NCBI GenBank assembly: GCA_003996215.1
Contig: QJPP01000277.1
Span: 620,001 to 684,000, forward strand
DNA from: Jaltomata sinuosa
Lineage: Eukaryota; Streptophyta; Magnoliopsida; Solanales; Solanaceae
DNA length: 64,000 nucleotides
Direction of reading: 5' to 3'
Below the pieces are notes generated by a model. It did no database searches, was not told where the DNA came from, and was given only the letters and a program-made list of their open reading frames with translations. Each line of letters starts with the position of its first letter. The first letter of the stretch is position 1. This document shows, one piece after another, positions 43,309 through 54,946 of this stretch. The position numbers and the translations under genes are program-made.

Positions 43309-44136
43309 TCAAGCTCGGGAAATTTTCCCTGCCTTTCTTCTAATTGGCTCCATAATACCAGCGTGGACTAGATTGAAGTAGATGTTGTGGTATGTGTTAT
43401 AAAAGACGGTGAAATCATATTGATGAATCAGGGTTTTCTGAGTGATTGGCATTTTCGGCCCTACTTTATCACATATCAGCAAAGTGTGAGGGCCCCACAT
43501 ATGACTAATTTGTCCACTGTTGATCATCTCGTGAATCCTAACCCTTAGCATGGTGAATTCATTGGTGGTGTGACCCCTTTGGCGTGGGTGGTAAGCGCAC
43601 CTCTTTTGTTCATCCCTAGGGTTATACCAAAAACTCGGGGTTTGTTTAGGCTATAGGATTGCCTTCATCTTTAGAGCTAGGAAGATGATTGATTACGTGA
43701 CAATTCTGGGCCTCCGACCCTTCTACCATGCGTGAGCTTTGAGAATGATCTTTCCTTTTCCTGGCTTGAACCTAATTCGCCAAACAGGATCATTCCTAAT
43801 GTTAGCCCAGTAATCTGAGATTCGGTTAAAAGGATGGATCTGTTCATCATTTTCTCCCACAGACTTCTCATCATTCCCTATGACTGATGCTGACCTCTTA
43901 AGCGCCAAATGGTACTTTCGATCCATTTGGTTGATCATTTATTCTTACTGGGCTATCCTTGTGTCAACATTGGCTATCTTTTCTTCCATAAGGGCTATCT
44001 CTTTATCCACTTACGTGGACCTGGATATCAACTTTCCTCCCACTTGCTTAGCCTCCCTGATTTGTTCTTTTATTCCGTTGATTTCCTGATCAATCTCTTC
44101 CATTCTCTTGCGCATTGCTTTCTCGGTGTCCATTGA
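43309..44136 (-). pseudogene. O ORF1: second Gag-like ORF upstream of gag
   Basis: The ATG at 44136 starts a charged coiled-coil (MDTEKAMRKRMEEIDQEI, IKEQIREAKQ, ALMEEKIANVDTRIAQ), followed by KYHLALKRSASV and ISDYWANIRNDPVWRI. Nearer its end it has RCAYHPRQRGHTTNEF and LRVRIHEMINSGQISHMWG. CAYH..GHTT mirrors the knuckle of O Gag (CAYH..GHDTEDC) but its last Cys is Phe. Stops at several points break it. Ogre elements are known for an extra ORF before gag; the Gag-like tail here suggests duplication. Confidence 0.55.
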
Positions 44137-45323
44137 AAGTCAACCTTCCTGAAGAATTAAATTTCTTAGAAGGTTTATAGGAAGCTTGAGTTTTTTTTGA
44201 GGAACTTGGAGAACTCGAGGAGTGATTTGGTAGGACTTTATATGGTGGGATTATATTTCTGCCTGCGGTGCTCTAAAAATCCTTGAAAAATAGGAGTGAA
44301 TCAATTTATTCTTGATTCAAGTAACACACATAGCACGTGCGTATCCTAACTTGGTGACCTTTTTTGTGCCAAAGGTAGGCCTAGCATTTTGAAAGACGTA
44401 TATGCCATATAGAATCATTTCATTGCCCCCAAAATAGAGATATATACAATCAATATTTTCCGGTAAGGGATACAAGCAAGCCGAAAGGGGGATATATTTT
44501 GTATAGAAAAAGGGCAAAATAGTGCATAAGATAGGCCCGTGCAAGGGCGAAATAGAGCAACCCACGCAGGGGTATTTTAACAAAATACATAGGAAATAGA
44601 AACCCACATAGGGGCATTTTAGGGAAAGCAATACATAAAGATAAATCCATGCAAGGGTGACACTATGATGCTCCTGATGACGATCCTTTATCCATTTGGC
44701 CCTTCTTGGACTTCTTTACGATCTCTCGAGGTTCGTTCGACCATCCTATAAAATATAGACAACCAGTTACGTATCCTATTTTGGAGACAACAGTCTAACC
44801 CTTCCGACATATACGTCTTTCAAAAATAGAACACATAGGAGTATGATCATCTTTTCGGACCGGGGGCCCTTTTCGACTCAAGGTGGTCTTACTAATGGGC
44901 CTAATACCCCTGGGGTACCGGGTCAACTTAGGTCAATGACTATTTTACGGATTTGGTTTCGCTCTACGTTAGTTTGACTAGAGTGGATTTTGAAAATAGA
45001 CTGGGAACCCGAGTGGACAACTGCGTGCTGAAATAATGAACAAGTGTCGACCAACCTGGAACCAACTAAATGCTCATTATTTCAAAAAAAATTAGTTTTT
45101 TAAGTGGAGAAGTGACCGCGAAGACACGCGTCACTTTTTTCCTAATGCATTCTAATTTTGTTATTTGGGAGAACCTATATGCCATGAATGCAACAATTTT
45201 TTTTTGCAAAATTTAAACCCTTAAGCAAATAAGTGTGGAAATTAAAATTATTATATTCCCAAATAGGTTAGTTCAAATAGAGCAAATAAGTTAGAAAAAT
45301 ATTTTGGTTAGAACTTAGTTAAA
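44137..45323 (-). repeat. O leader, non-coding
   Basis: A 1.2-kb stretch between primer site and ORF1. A degenerate repeat of about 50 bp (CCCGTGCAAGGGCG, CCCACGCAGGGGTATTTTA, CCCACATAGGGGCATTTTA) lies at 44485-44670. The 104-codon frame at 44317-44631 follows that repeat and is not supported as a gene. Confidence 0.55.
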
Positions 45324-45341
45324 TCACCAGCGGAGTCACCA
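45324..45341 (-). other. Primer-binding site of O, tRNA-Arg type
   Basis: Minus-strand TGGTGACTCCGCTGGTGA agrees with a plant tRNA-Arg 3' end (TGGCGACTCCACTGGGG as I recall it) at 14 of 17 positions. tRNA-Arg priming is characteristic of Ogre/Tat. It lies four bases from the 5' LTR. Confidence 0.7.
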
Positions 45342-45345
45342 TTTC

Positions 45346-48300
45346 TGTTTTATCGCATTTTTACTTCCTCTTTGAAAAGAAAAAACAACTTTATTTAAGA
45401 AACGATTTTTGACTTGTATTAAATTCGAAAACTTAAAAAAATTCCTAAATTTAATTAAAACAGAGTCGCCACTTAATTTTTAGAAAAAATCAAGAAAACC
45501 ATTTGAAAAATATTCGAAAGATTTAAAATAGATAAAAATCTTTGAATTTAAGAAATTCAGGTAAGAAGTTCATATTAATATCTCGAGAAGGTTCTTAAGT
45601 CACTCGAAATATCCGCTAACACGCGATTATCCGGCTATTTTTCTAACTTAAAATTAATTTGACTAACTTTGGAAGTATGGAAATTTGTTTAACAAGTGAA
45701 GAAAAGAATTACTTTCATGAGACAAGAGAGTATTTGTTTATAGGAAAAGGATAAGGAATTTTAATCAAAATTTTCATGTAAGACGTATTGACACTTTTTA
45801 AGAACTAAACAAGGTTTAAAATTTTGATTAATCAATTTAAAATAAATAAAGTGACTAGTTCGCGAAAAGAGATAACGGTACTATGAGGAAAATTAACTAA
45901 ATTATTTAAAAGAGCTAGTGTTATACAAAGAGTCCAATACAAAATAAATTAAACTAAAGAAAGGAAGAAGTTGGGTTTAGGCACTTAGGCCCAAACTCCT
46001 ACAAAATGTCCATTTGGACTACCATTTCTTGGGTTAAGCCCATTTATTAAATCTGCTTATTTGACCGTCCCTGTATTTTTGCTTCCCTTTCCTTCGTGTA
46101 TGGCACTTGGGACACACTCATTTTTTCTTCAAATTTTCGCAACTTTTACCCTTTTAGGACCTTGAGGAGGTAGACTCGAGATGTAGTTGGGCCTAATCTA
46201 GCCCGTCGAGGTGATACAAAAACAATGGAGAAGCCTCGAATGGACTCGGAGGTAGGCATATCATGCAAGAAAATAAGGATAAGGATTAGTAAGAGGAAAT
46301 GAGCAATCCAACATAGATCATAAATTATTAAATTAACTTAGGCCAGACAATAATCTGAAACCAAGAAAAATCATTTCACTAGAGAAAATAGTTGAACTAA
46401 TTTGAGGATATCAAGCTACTGGTCGAATAAAACATATCAACTGGTCTTTCTCTGAAATGTACATAAACTAGCATCCTAGATTATAAGTCTTACGAGAAAA
46501 CTATTCCATTAAAATTCTAAGTTCGCGAACCAGTAAAGAACAATAGTATGGTTGTATGTATCAAAGGTGTGAAGAACGCTTCACTTAATCAGCTAAGTAC
46601 ATCATGGAAGGCTTAAACAAGGAAACATGGAACCAAACTTTTGTGAGGACACCAAAACCATAGAGAAATCACTTTTAAACACATCATAAGGGATGGATGA
46701 GATTCCAATTATTTTGTAAAGACACAAAGGGATAAACTTTACACGTTGTGCAAATACAGAAATCAAGACATAACATTGTTCATACTTGACTTAAACAATC
46801 CATTCGTATACACACGGGGAGAGCAGCAGCCTTTCGATTAAAGGAGGGGAAAAGCAAAACGGCAGGATAATGGACCTAAAGCACAAAGACACTTTTCAAT
46901 TTTGAAAATTAACACGAGTGGAAAAACTCGATAACTCATTTTTTGGCATTGATTATGATAGTAAAGACAGATTCACATTCAAAACCAAAGATCAAAACCT
47001 CTTAGGGATACAAATTTTCCAATATACAACATACCAAGGAAACTACTCGAAATCAGGTCTTAACCCCAAACAAATAACACGACCAAATGCTTAGGCATAA
47101 TCATGAGCCGATAAAAGATGAACTGACTTCTTCATGTCAGGTTGCTCTTTAATAAACTTGAAACTAATGGACAATCAAGCAAAGAGGAGATTTAGTAAAT
47201 ATTCAGAGAGGAACAATTGAAGCTTCAAGCAATTGTTATGAAAACAAATAAATGAAACCAATTTTACAGTGAAAACAAATGACCCAAACAGAACAACAGT
47301 CGATCAAATAGACCATCTCTCAGGCTACTTCTTCATTAAGCAAAGATCTTTTAGTTTCACCCAACAATCAAATAAACGAGTAAGGCAAACGGGTTTTGTG
47401 ATGATTATTTCCCATATCCAGGCAACAACCAAACATTTTTTCATGCCATTCTTTTAAGCTAAGACCATGTCAAACCAAGGGGAAGATGAGGAAAATAGAC
47501 TCTCGATATTTGCTAGACACATGACGATATTAAAAGAAGAAAATAAGCTTAGGCTAAGTATGATTCAAGAAGAATACATACAAGAAATATTTGCTTCTTA
47601 AAAAAAATGCTACCTTTCTTACGAGCTTAGAATTTTGACAAGGGATATCTGTTTCTTTAAAAGAATTAGACCATATCGGGAAGAACATATTCAAATACTT
47701 GCACATTTAATCCTTTCACGAACCATAAACGCTTAGGCTAGTTCATAGGATTCCTATTAAAACACTTCATGATAAAAGCACATAACTCGAAACACATCGA
47801 CTACTCTTCAGTCATAGAGGAAAATGAATCGAACTCATAATTTCAAACTCTCAAATTCTACACCAAGATAAGGTCAACACTATATTATAACGATACATGA
47901 AAGTAGAACGTTCACAGGAAACTTCTCACGACAACACACAAAAGGAACGCTTACATAAACACATAAAAAACAGTGAGTAAAACAGATCGAAAATTCTGAT
48001 GATCTTTAAACCTGAAAAACAGCTTCAAATTGGCAAACGAGCTCTAGAATCTCATTCCTAAATCCTCATCTCAACATTCAGATGTATTTCAAACAAGATC
48101 AGTCAAAATCCAACCTAAATTCATCTTAATAATGAAGAGTAAAAAAAAGGACAAGAGAGTTAGACGGAGAGATCACTTGTTTCCGACTTTCCGTGCAGCG
48201 AACTAGTGCTTCAAGCTTTATCGGAGAAATCTTCCACCACCAAAATTTAATTTTTAGACCCATCAAAGAACAAAACTTAGTATTTTATCTCTGAAAAACT

Positions 48301-49487
48301 CTCTTGGTTGCGTGAGATTAGAGAAATGCTTCTCTAAAATCCCCAAGTTTTTCCCCAAAAAAGTCCAGCTACCATCTCTACGAAGGAGGGGCTATTTATA
48401 GGAAATCTTTTGGGTTTGAGATTGGGGGAAAAGCAGTGGGAAAAAATGGGAAATTACTTGGGAATTTCGAAATTCGAATTGGATGAGCTTGCTCACCATG
48501 AAATTGTACAAATTCTTACTAATAACAGATGGATTTTTTAAAGGAATATTCATTTAGAGGGACACCTGGGAGATTCAAGAAGGTTCTGGACGTTGCCAAC
48601 ACACACTTGACGAAAACAGAAGGGATTCTGATGGGGTTTTTAACACATTTTGGGGTCGTTTGCAGCTGGTGTTGTTGTTCTTCATCGTTGGAGTCAGTTT
48701 GTTCTGTGAAAAGGAAACGAGGAAGATGAAGTGGATGGTGTGAGGCGCGTCAGTGAAGTACTGTTCTTTTAGAGCGTGGGAGGAGAGTGTAATTGAGGGG
48801 AGAAAATAAAGCGGTGTATATATTGTTTGTGTGTTAAGGCTGATAAGGTGAGGGAAATATAAAGGTAATGGGCCGGGTCAGGGTCTGTGAGGTGTTGGGC
48901 TGAAGGAATTCAATTTGGGCTAAGAAATGGCTGCAACATTAGGAATGAATTGATAATTGAGGGATTTAAAATTGGTTTAGGAATTGGCCACATTGATTTG
49001 CAAATGTGTCCGGATCTAATTTAACGGTTAGCCAAAATTAGTTTACACGAATGGCCAAATCGATTAAATTAAAGAACTTAGGCCAAAATTGAAATGAAAT
49101 GAATTAAATCCCTAATTAATTAAATGAGCTTCTAGCTTTAACAATTAAGAATAATTATTTTATAAAACATAATTATTTTATTTAAATCGAAGAAACTAAT
49201 TATTTAATCAATTTCTTATTTTAAATCATTTTAAGGAATAACAAAACATCTTTACTCTAAAACGTGATTTTCACTCGAAATAATTTTCAAAATATTTCTT
49301 CAAGTAAAATTTATATAATCCTATATAATTAAATATAGGATATATATTTCACGTAAAAATTGCAAAGATAGCCTCAAATTTATTTTGAAATCATTTCATC
49401 TTAAAATAACTATTTCAAAAATTATTTAAAAATAATAGAAGCTCTAAATTAATTAAGGCCGTGGAGGGCAAAAATTGGGTGTCAACA
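45346..49487 (-). repeat. O 5' LTR
   Basis: 4.14 kb, TG..CA on the sense strand (TGTTGACACCC to CGATAAAACA). It lacks the 77-bp duplication of the 3' LTR. The TATA box is at 48392-48402 (CCTATAAATAG on the minus strand). Unlike the other LTRs here it has no GC-rich palindromic island. Confidence 0.9.
48392..48402 (-). promoter_or_regulatory. TATA box of O 5' LTR
   Basis: CCTATAAATAG on the minus strand, same context as in the 3' LTR. It would start the genomic RNA of O near 48360. Confidence 0.7.
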
Positions 49488-49492
49488 TCAAT
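49488..49492. other. Target-site duplication of O (right copy)
   Basis: TCAAT, identical to 18499-18503. Confidence 0.9.
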
Positions 49493-49587
49493 CTTGATAA
49501 GTCATAAATGACCTGTAACCATTGTGGAAAAGCTCAAAATGCAGGAAAAGCACAAAAACTGAGAAAATAACCTAGAGGGTCATTACA
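49488..49587 (-). repeat. LTR of element F, segment 3 of 3
   Basis: It resumes with CTTGATAAGTCATAAATGACC and ends CCTAGAGGGTCATTACA, matching the end of K LTR (60620-60720). In sense this is the LTR start, TGTAATGACCC. Confidence 0.85.
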
Positions 49588-50200
49588 TACTCAGTATGAG
49601 GCTGGACATGGACAGTATTATTCATTCACAAGTAGACCCAAAGAAGAAGCCTCTAATGTTATTATTATAGGTATCGTCCCCTTGTGCCATTGACCTACTT
49701 TAGTATTATTTGATCTTGGTTCTAGTTTCTCCTATGTGTCTGCATGTTTTGCATGGGGTCTTTATATGATGTGTGAGTCTCTTATTGTACCCATATGTGT
49801 TGCTACTCTGATTGGTGTTTTCTTAGTGGTGGATCCGGTGTATTGATCCTCCATTGTGAGTCTTTTGTGGTATGATACTTGTACTGATTTGATTATCTAG
49901 ATATGGTAGATTTTAATGTTAGTTTGAGTATGGATTGGCTTGTTCTGTATCATGCTATTGTGGATTATAATTCTAAGATAGTTACTTTGGTCATGCTGGG
50001 TGTGCTGAGGTTGGAGTCGAAAGGTATCCAGGGTTCATATTCTAAGAGGTTTTTTCTTTTTGTTAGGCTCAGTGGATGGTTGAGAAGGGCTGTCATTCCT
50101 ATTTGGCATATGTGCGTGATACTAGTGTTGGCACGCCTTCTTTGGAGTCAGTTAGGTAGGTTAAGGATTTTATGGATGTGTTTCTTACTAACTTACTAGA
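49588..50200 (+). pseudogene. G: end of Gag and protease
   Basis: It opens mid-protein with YEAGHGQYYSFTSRPKEEAS, the Gag/protease linker of chromoviruses. Protease follows, with VLFDLGSSFSYVS (DLGS in place of D-S/P-G) and DMVDFNVSLSMDWLVLYHAI. Several stops and a frameshift occur. The upstream gag and 5' LTR are absent: element F's LTR abuts at 49587, so F appears to have inserted into G. Confidence 0.75.
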
Positions 50201-50219
50201 TGTTCTTCCTGCTAGATAC

Positions 50220-51095
50220 ATTGATTTTGGTATTTACTTGGAGCTAGGCACTAAGCTTATTTCCATTCCTACTTATAAGATGGCTCTGGCAGAGTTAAAG
50301 GAGTTGACGAACCAACTTTAGGATTTTTTGAGTAAGGGATCAATTAGACCTAGTATTTCACCTTGGAGTTCTCCAGTGTTATTTGTGAAGAAGAATTATG
50401 GGTCTATGTGTATGTGTATTAATTATCGGCAGTTGAATAAAGTGAACATCAAGAATATGTATCCCCTTTTGTGCATTAATGATTTCATTGATAAACTTTA
50501 GGGTGCTTCATTGTTTTCGAAGATTGACTTAAAGTCAAGGTACAATCAATTGAGGATTAGGTCTTTGGATATTTCGAAGACAACTTTTAGGACTCGGTAT
50601 AGTCATTATGAGTTCTTGGTGATGTCATTTAGGTTGACTAATATTCTAGTGGCATTTATAGAGTCGGTGAATAGGGTTTTTAGGCCTTATCTTAATTCTT
50701 TCATGATTGTGTTCATCAATGATATCTTGGTGTGTTCCAAGAGTGAGGCCGTGAAGCATTTAAGGATTGTGCTCCAGAGCTTGAGGGATGAGAAATTATA
50801 TGCTAAGTTCTCAAAGTGTGAATTTTCTCATAGTTCAGTGGCATTCCTAGGACATGTTGTGTCCAAGGATGGTATTATGGTTGACCCGACCGAGGTTGAG
50901 GCAGTTCAAGATTGGTCTAGGCCTACTTTACCTTACAAGATTTGGAGTTTTATTGGGTTGGCTAGATATTATAGATGGTTCGTGCAGAGTTTCTCTTCTA
51001 TTGTAGCTCCTTTGACCAAATTGACTCAGAAGAATGTTATTTTTCAGTGGTCGATGAGTGTGAGGAGATCTTATAAAAACTCAAGGCTTTATTAA
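50220..51095 (+). pseudogene. G reverse transcriptase
   Basis: INYRQLNKVNIKNMYPL, then FSKIDLKSRYNQLRI, FRTRYSHYEFLVMSFRLTN and FMIVFINDILVCSKS. The catalytic FIDD box is FIND, so the first Asp is Asn. RT thumb wording follows (YAKFSKCEFSHSSVAFLGHV, FIGLARYYRWFV). The longest open stretch is 194 codons (50511-51095). Confidence 0.8.
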
Positions 51096-51099
51096 CTTC

Positions 51100-51530
51100 A
51101 ACACCTATCATGGCCTTATCTATGGAAGGTGAAGGGTTTTACCTTGTATTGTGATACTTTGGGAGTTGGATTTTGTGGTGTTTTGATGTAGAAGGGAAAG
51201 GTGGTATCTTATGCTTCAAGGCAGTTGAAGACCCATGAGAAGAACTACCCAACTCATGACTTTGAGTTGACAGTGGTAGTATTTGTTTTAAAGTTGTGGC
51301 AGCGTTACTTTTATGGCATTCATTATGAGGTTTTCACCCACCATCATAGCCTTCAATATATTTTCATCCATAAGGATTTGAATTTGAGACAGTGTAGATG
51401 GTTAGAGTTGTTAAAAGAGTATGACATGACTATTATCTATCATCACGGAAAGGTTAATATAGTGGCAGATGCCTTGAGTAAGAAGCCGATGAGTATAGGT
51501 AGTCTTGCTTTATTGCTGGCTGAGGAGTGA
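51100..51530 (+). pseudogene. G RNase H
   Basis: The 109-codon frame has VVSYASRQLKTHEKNYPTHD, FELTVVVFVLKLWQRYFYG, FTHHHSLQYIF (the Asp of the usual FTDH is His) and VADALSKKP. A frameshift and stop separate it from RT. Confidence 0.75.
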
Positions 51531-51699
51531 ACTTTGGCTTTGGATGTTCAGTGTTTGGCTAATAGCTTGATGAGACTTGATATTTTTGAGCCTGGTAGAG
51601 TTCTTGATTGTGCTGAGGCATGATCTTTATTGTGGTAGCAGATTAAGGATGGGTAGATTGAGGATGGAAAGTTGTGCATAGTATAAAGTGTTGAGTGGT

Positions 51700-52390
51700 G
51701 AATCTAAGGAGGAAATTATTGATCTAGAGGGTGTTGTGAGGACAAGGGTCAGATTTGTGTTCCTAGAGTTGGTGACTTGATTAGATTGATCATGAAAGAG
51801 GCTCATAGTTTAAGGCATTCTATACATCAGGGTACAATCAAGATGTATCATGACCTGAATAAGCATTATTGGTAGTGTAGGATGAAGAGGGACATTGTGG
51901 AGTTTGTGCCTAAGTGGTTGAATTGCCAACAAGTAAAGTACGAGCACTAGAGATCAGATGGATTACTTAGAGGATGCCTATACCAGGGTTGACATGGGAG
52001 CATATCACTATGTACTTCCTAGTTTGTTTGCCCTAGACTTTGGGGAAGTTTCACTCCACATCACTCAGTTCACTTTACACTTTTAGAGTTCTATGCGGTG
52101 TGAGTTGGGTACTTAATTAGCAATGAGTACAACTTTTCACCCACAGACAAATGGCCAGTTGGAGTGGACTATTCAGGTTTAGGAGGATGTATTTTGAGCT
52201 TGTGTGATTGATTTTAGTGGTCATTGGGACTAGTTCTTGCCTTTAGTGGAGTTTGCCTACAACAAAAATTCATTCTAGCATTCAAATAGTGCTACTTGAG
52301 GCTTTGTATTAGAGGAAGTATAGATCTCTTGTTGGTTAGTTTGATTCCTTTGAGGTTAGGCCTTGGGGTATAAATCTGTTATGGGATTCG
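51700..52390 (+). pseudogene. G integrase core, heavily decayed
   Basis: The zinc part shows EAHSLRHSIHQGTIKMYHDL and KWLNCQQVKYEH (first Cys is Trp). The catalytic block reads WEHITMYFLVCLP, where Asp of ITMDF is Tyr. A deletion then removes most of the core up to CELGT and HPQTNGQLEWTIQV. No frame stays open over 70 codons. Confidence 0.7.
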
Positions 52391-52905
52391 ATGGATAGGA
52401 TTAAGCTGATACATGGTCGACTTTTGACATCCCTAAATAGATACAAGAGTTATGTAGATAGGAGGGTTTGTGACCTAGAGTTCATGGTTGATAAGTGGTT
52501 CTTGTTGAAAGTATCACCTATGAAGGGTCTGATGAGGTTTGGGAAGAAGGAAAATCTTAGCCTAAGGTTTATTGGACATTTTGAGATTCTTTGGCATATT
52601 GGGGAGGTGCCCTATGAGTTGGCTTTGCCCCTAAGTCTTTCAGTTGTGCATCCAGCTTTTTATGTCTCGATGTTGAATAAGTACCATTCCAATGGTTCAC
52701 ATATAATTTGGTGGGATTCAGTGGATTTGGATCAGAATTGACTTTTGAGGAGGAGCCTATAAATATTTTGGATTGGCAGACTAGGAAGCTGAGATATAAG
52801 GAGATAGTATCAGTGAAAGTTCAGTGAAAGCATCATGCGGTTGAGGAGTATACATGGGAGAAAGAGTTAGACATGCGGAATAGATATCCCCAGCTTTTCG
52901 ACCAT
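52391..52905 (+). pseudogene. G integrase C-terminus and chromodomain
   Basis: A 116-codon frame covers LIHGRLLTSLNRYKSYVDRR, VSPMKGLMRFGKKENLSLRF and VHPAFYVSMLNKYH. After a frameshift come ILDWQTRKLRYKEIVSVKV and EEYTWEKELDMRNRYPQLF, the Tekay/Del type chromodomain that directs insertion to heterochromatin. One stop lies in the chromodomain. Confidence 0.8.
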
Positions 52906-52968
52906 TCAGGTACCTTTCTTATTCTTACATTCGATGACCTTACTCTTACACTCAATGATCAACATTTA

Positions 52969-52984
52969 TTTTAGTGGTGGATGA
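52969..52984 (+). other. Polypurine tract of G
   Basis: TTTTAGTGGTGGATGA ends directly before the 3' LTR start TGTAACCATCC. Confidence 0.55.
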
Positions 52985-53514
52985 TGTAACCATCCATGCA
53001 GTAATTTTTGGATTTTTTTGTGTTTTAACCATTTTACCCGCTCTCCTTCATACTTGTATTATGGTATTTGTGGTCTGTGAGAGTGGGTGGCACAGTTCCT
53101 AAGGTATTTTATTGGGTTCTATGCAAGTTTTATTATGGAAGGTTTTGAAGTTGATATAATTGACTTTGGTAAAAATTCGGAGGTTCAGATGTCACATAAA
53201 AATTTTGTCAGTTTCGTTAGCTCCTGAATGCATTTTTTAGGCTAGTATCACTATTGATTTGGGTCCGAAGGTGTTCAAATGTATTTTGAGTGATCGATTG
53301 GAAAGTTAGAAGTTATGTTCTAGAGTTGACCTCGATCAATATTCATTGATAATGACCTTCATTGGTGAATCCAACGATTCCATTGAGTCCAGAATATTAA
53401 TTTTACTCTAGTGTCATAGTTGGTCTGTGTTCATGGAGTTCCAGGTGTGTTTTGAGGGTCAATTCTGAACTTGTTTAGCTGTTTGTTGTTGTTGTTAGTT
53501 GTTATCACCTTGTG

Positions 53515-53790
53515 CAACCTCACCTGCGGTTCCATGCCTGCTGGTGTCATTCACAATAGGGGTGCTGCACCGGTGATTGGTGCATCTTGCCTGTGAGGTT
53601 GGGGAGCTCGGAAAGTTCCTCTCTAGTGGAGATTTGACCGCAACAACGATACCGTACTTGTAGAAGTTTGTCGGTTCTGCAGCACCGCAGTTGTGAGGTC
53701 TCCTCCACAATGGCAAAGTCCACTCATTTAAGTGGCTTCCGCCAAAGCGGGGAAACGTCCACACCAGTGACTCCGTACCTGCGGCCAATT
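53515..53790 (+). promoter_or_regulatory. Palindromic word island in G LTR
   Basis: CACCTGCGGT and ACCGCAGTTGTGAGG form a CTGCGGT/ACCGCAG dyad, and TCCGCCAAAGCGGGGA another. The block is GC-rich against the AT-rich LTR. Confidence 0.5.
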
Positions 53791-54486
53791 CTCTGTCGAT
53801 GTAGAGATCACTTTTCCTTAACAATGATTTTCCCCATTTTTCATTCTTTTTTTCATATCTCAATTTTTGGAGCTTGGGAGCTCAATTTTGGGAGATTCAA
53901 AAGGGTATTTTTGAGGTTCTTTATTGGGTAAGTTTCTTATACTATTTTTATACATTTTTCAATGATTATTTCATGATTTCACATTCAAATTTTGGTTTTC
54001 AACTTGAAATTTTGGGGCTTTCCTAGTAAAGTTAAAGAATGGATTATCAATGATTTCAAGGTCGATATTGACTTCATTTTTACAAAAACTTTTAGACTTG
54101 AACTCCTTAAGCTTTGGGTAAATTGATTTTCCAATAAAATTCCAGTTTTTCCCTTATGGGCTCGGGGTTGACTTTTTGGACAAGAACTAGAACCTTATCC
54201 AGATAGGTATCGTTACTCATGTTTACGTGTAGAACTTGTTATTGGTAGATTGGGTTCATTTGGAAGCCATTTTAAAAGGAAAGGCTCGTGTGTGATCAAG
54301 TAAACACTTTTGGTTTAGCTTCGAGGTACGTTATGACTTAACTTTCTTCAGACTTTGCTTGGATGTGAACTTATCGTGTAAAGCATACTATGGGTTGGGT
54401 GAATTCATAGATTTGGGAACTGTTGGCACTTTTCCATGTTCATGGATATTTTAGTATTCTTTATTCGATATAATATCTGCTTATGC

Positions 54487-54560
54487 TAAGTTGGACTATT
54501 ATGCCTACTTAGTACAAGTGGAATGTACTCACTCCTACTTTTTTGCATCCTTTTGATGTA
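54487..54560 (+). promoter_or_regulatory. Conserved LTR block with stem-loop, G copy
   Basis: ATGCCTACTTAGTACAAGTG then TGTACTCACTCCTAC lead into TGCATC-CTTTT-GATGTA (54544-54560), six pairs with one G-U, 386 nt before the LTR end. Confidence 0.6.
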
Positions 54561-54946
54561 GATCCCGGTACAAGTGGACTCCGTGGCTAGAGTTTATGCT
54601 CCTCGGTATCATTCGAAGTTGTGGTGAGCTCCCATCTTCAGAGATCGACCCATCTTTCTCTATCCTTTATTTTCTATCTATTTTACTTTCTCAGATAGTA
54701 TTGTATGGTTTGCTTATGACATTATGTTTAAAGTCACTCTTGTACTTATGACTTCTGAGTCTTGAGATTTCAGATTACCTTGTTTAGTTCTACTGACGAT
54801 GTCTTGAGAGAATATTTCTATTTATCCGTATGAATGTTATTTTACTACCTTTACTTAGAGTATTTTATTTTATTTAGTTAGGATTACCTATCACAGTTGG
54901 ATTGGGGTAGGTGCCATCACAACCCAAGTGATTTTGGGACGTGACA

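Larger units (their letters stand above)
18504..49487 (-). mobile_element. O: Ogre/Tat-like LTR element carrying nested N
   Basis: Two about 4.2-kb LTRs, TG..CA ends, a 5-bp target-site duplication, a tRNA-Arg-type primer site (45324-45341) and a polypurine tract (22742-22757) define a complete minus-strand element. In sense it has leader, ORF1, Gag, protease, a G-patch-like segment, a truncated pol, then a long 3' region full of tandem repeats. The tRNA-Arg primer, extra ORF upstream of gag and 3' tandem repeats are hallmarks I associate with Ogre/Tat. The RT-RNase H-integrase core is missing. N interrupts its 3' region. Without N it is about 19.9 kb. Confidence 0.85.
52985..54946 (+). repeat. 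G 3' LTR
   Basis: Starts TGTAACCATCC after the polypurine tract and ends TTTTGGGACGTGACA. It holds a word island (53515-53790) and the conserved block with stem-loop (54487-54560). No TATA box is clear. ORFs at 53495-53863 and 53668-53931 are LTR sequence. Confidence 0.75.

Noticed and set aside
44317..44631. 104-codon ORF with Cys/Tyr-rich repeats
   Set aside because: The apparent protein repeat follows the degenerate 50-bp DNA repeat in the O leader, with no known fold or start context.
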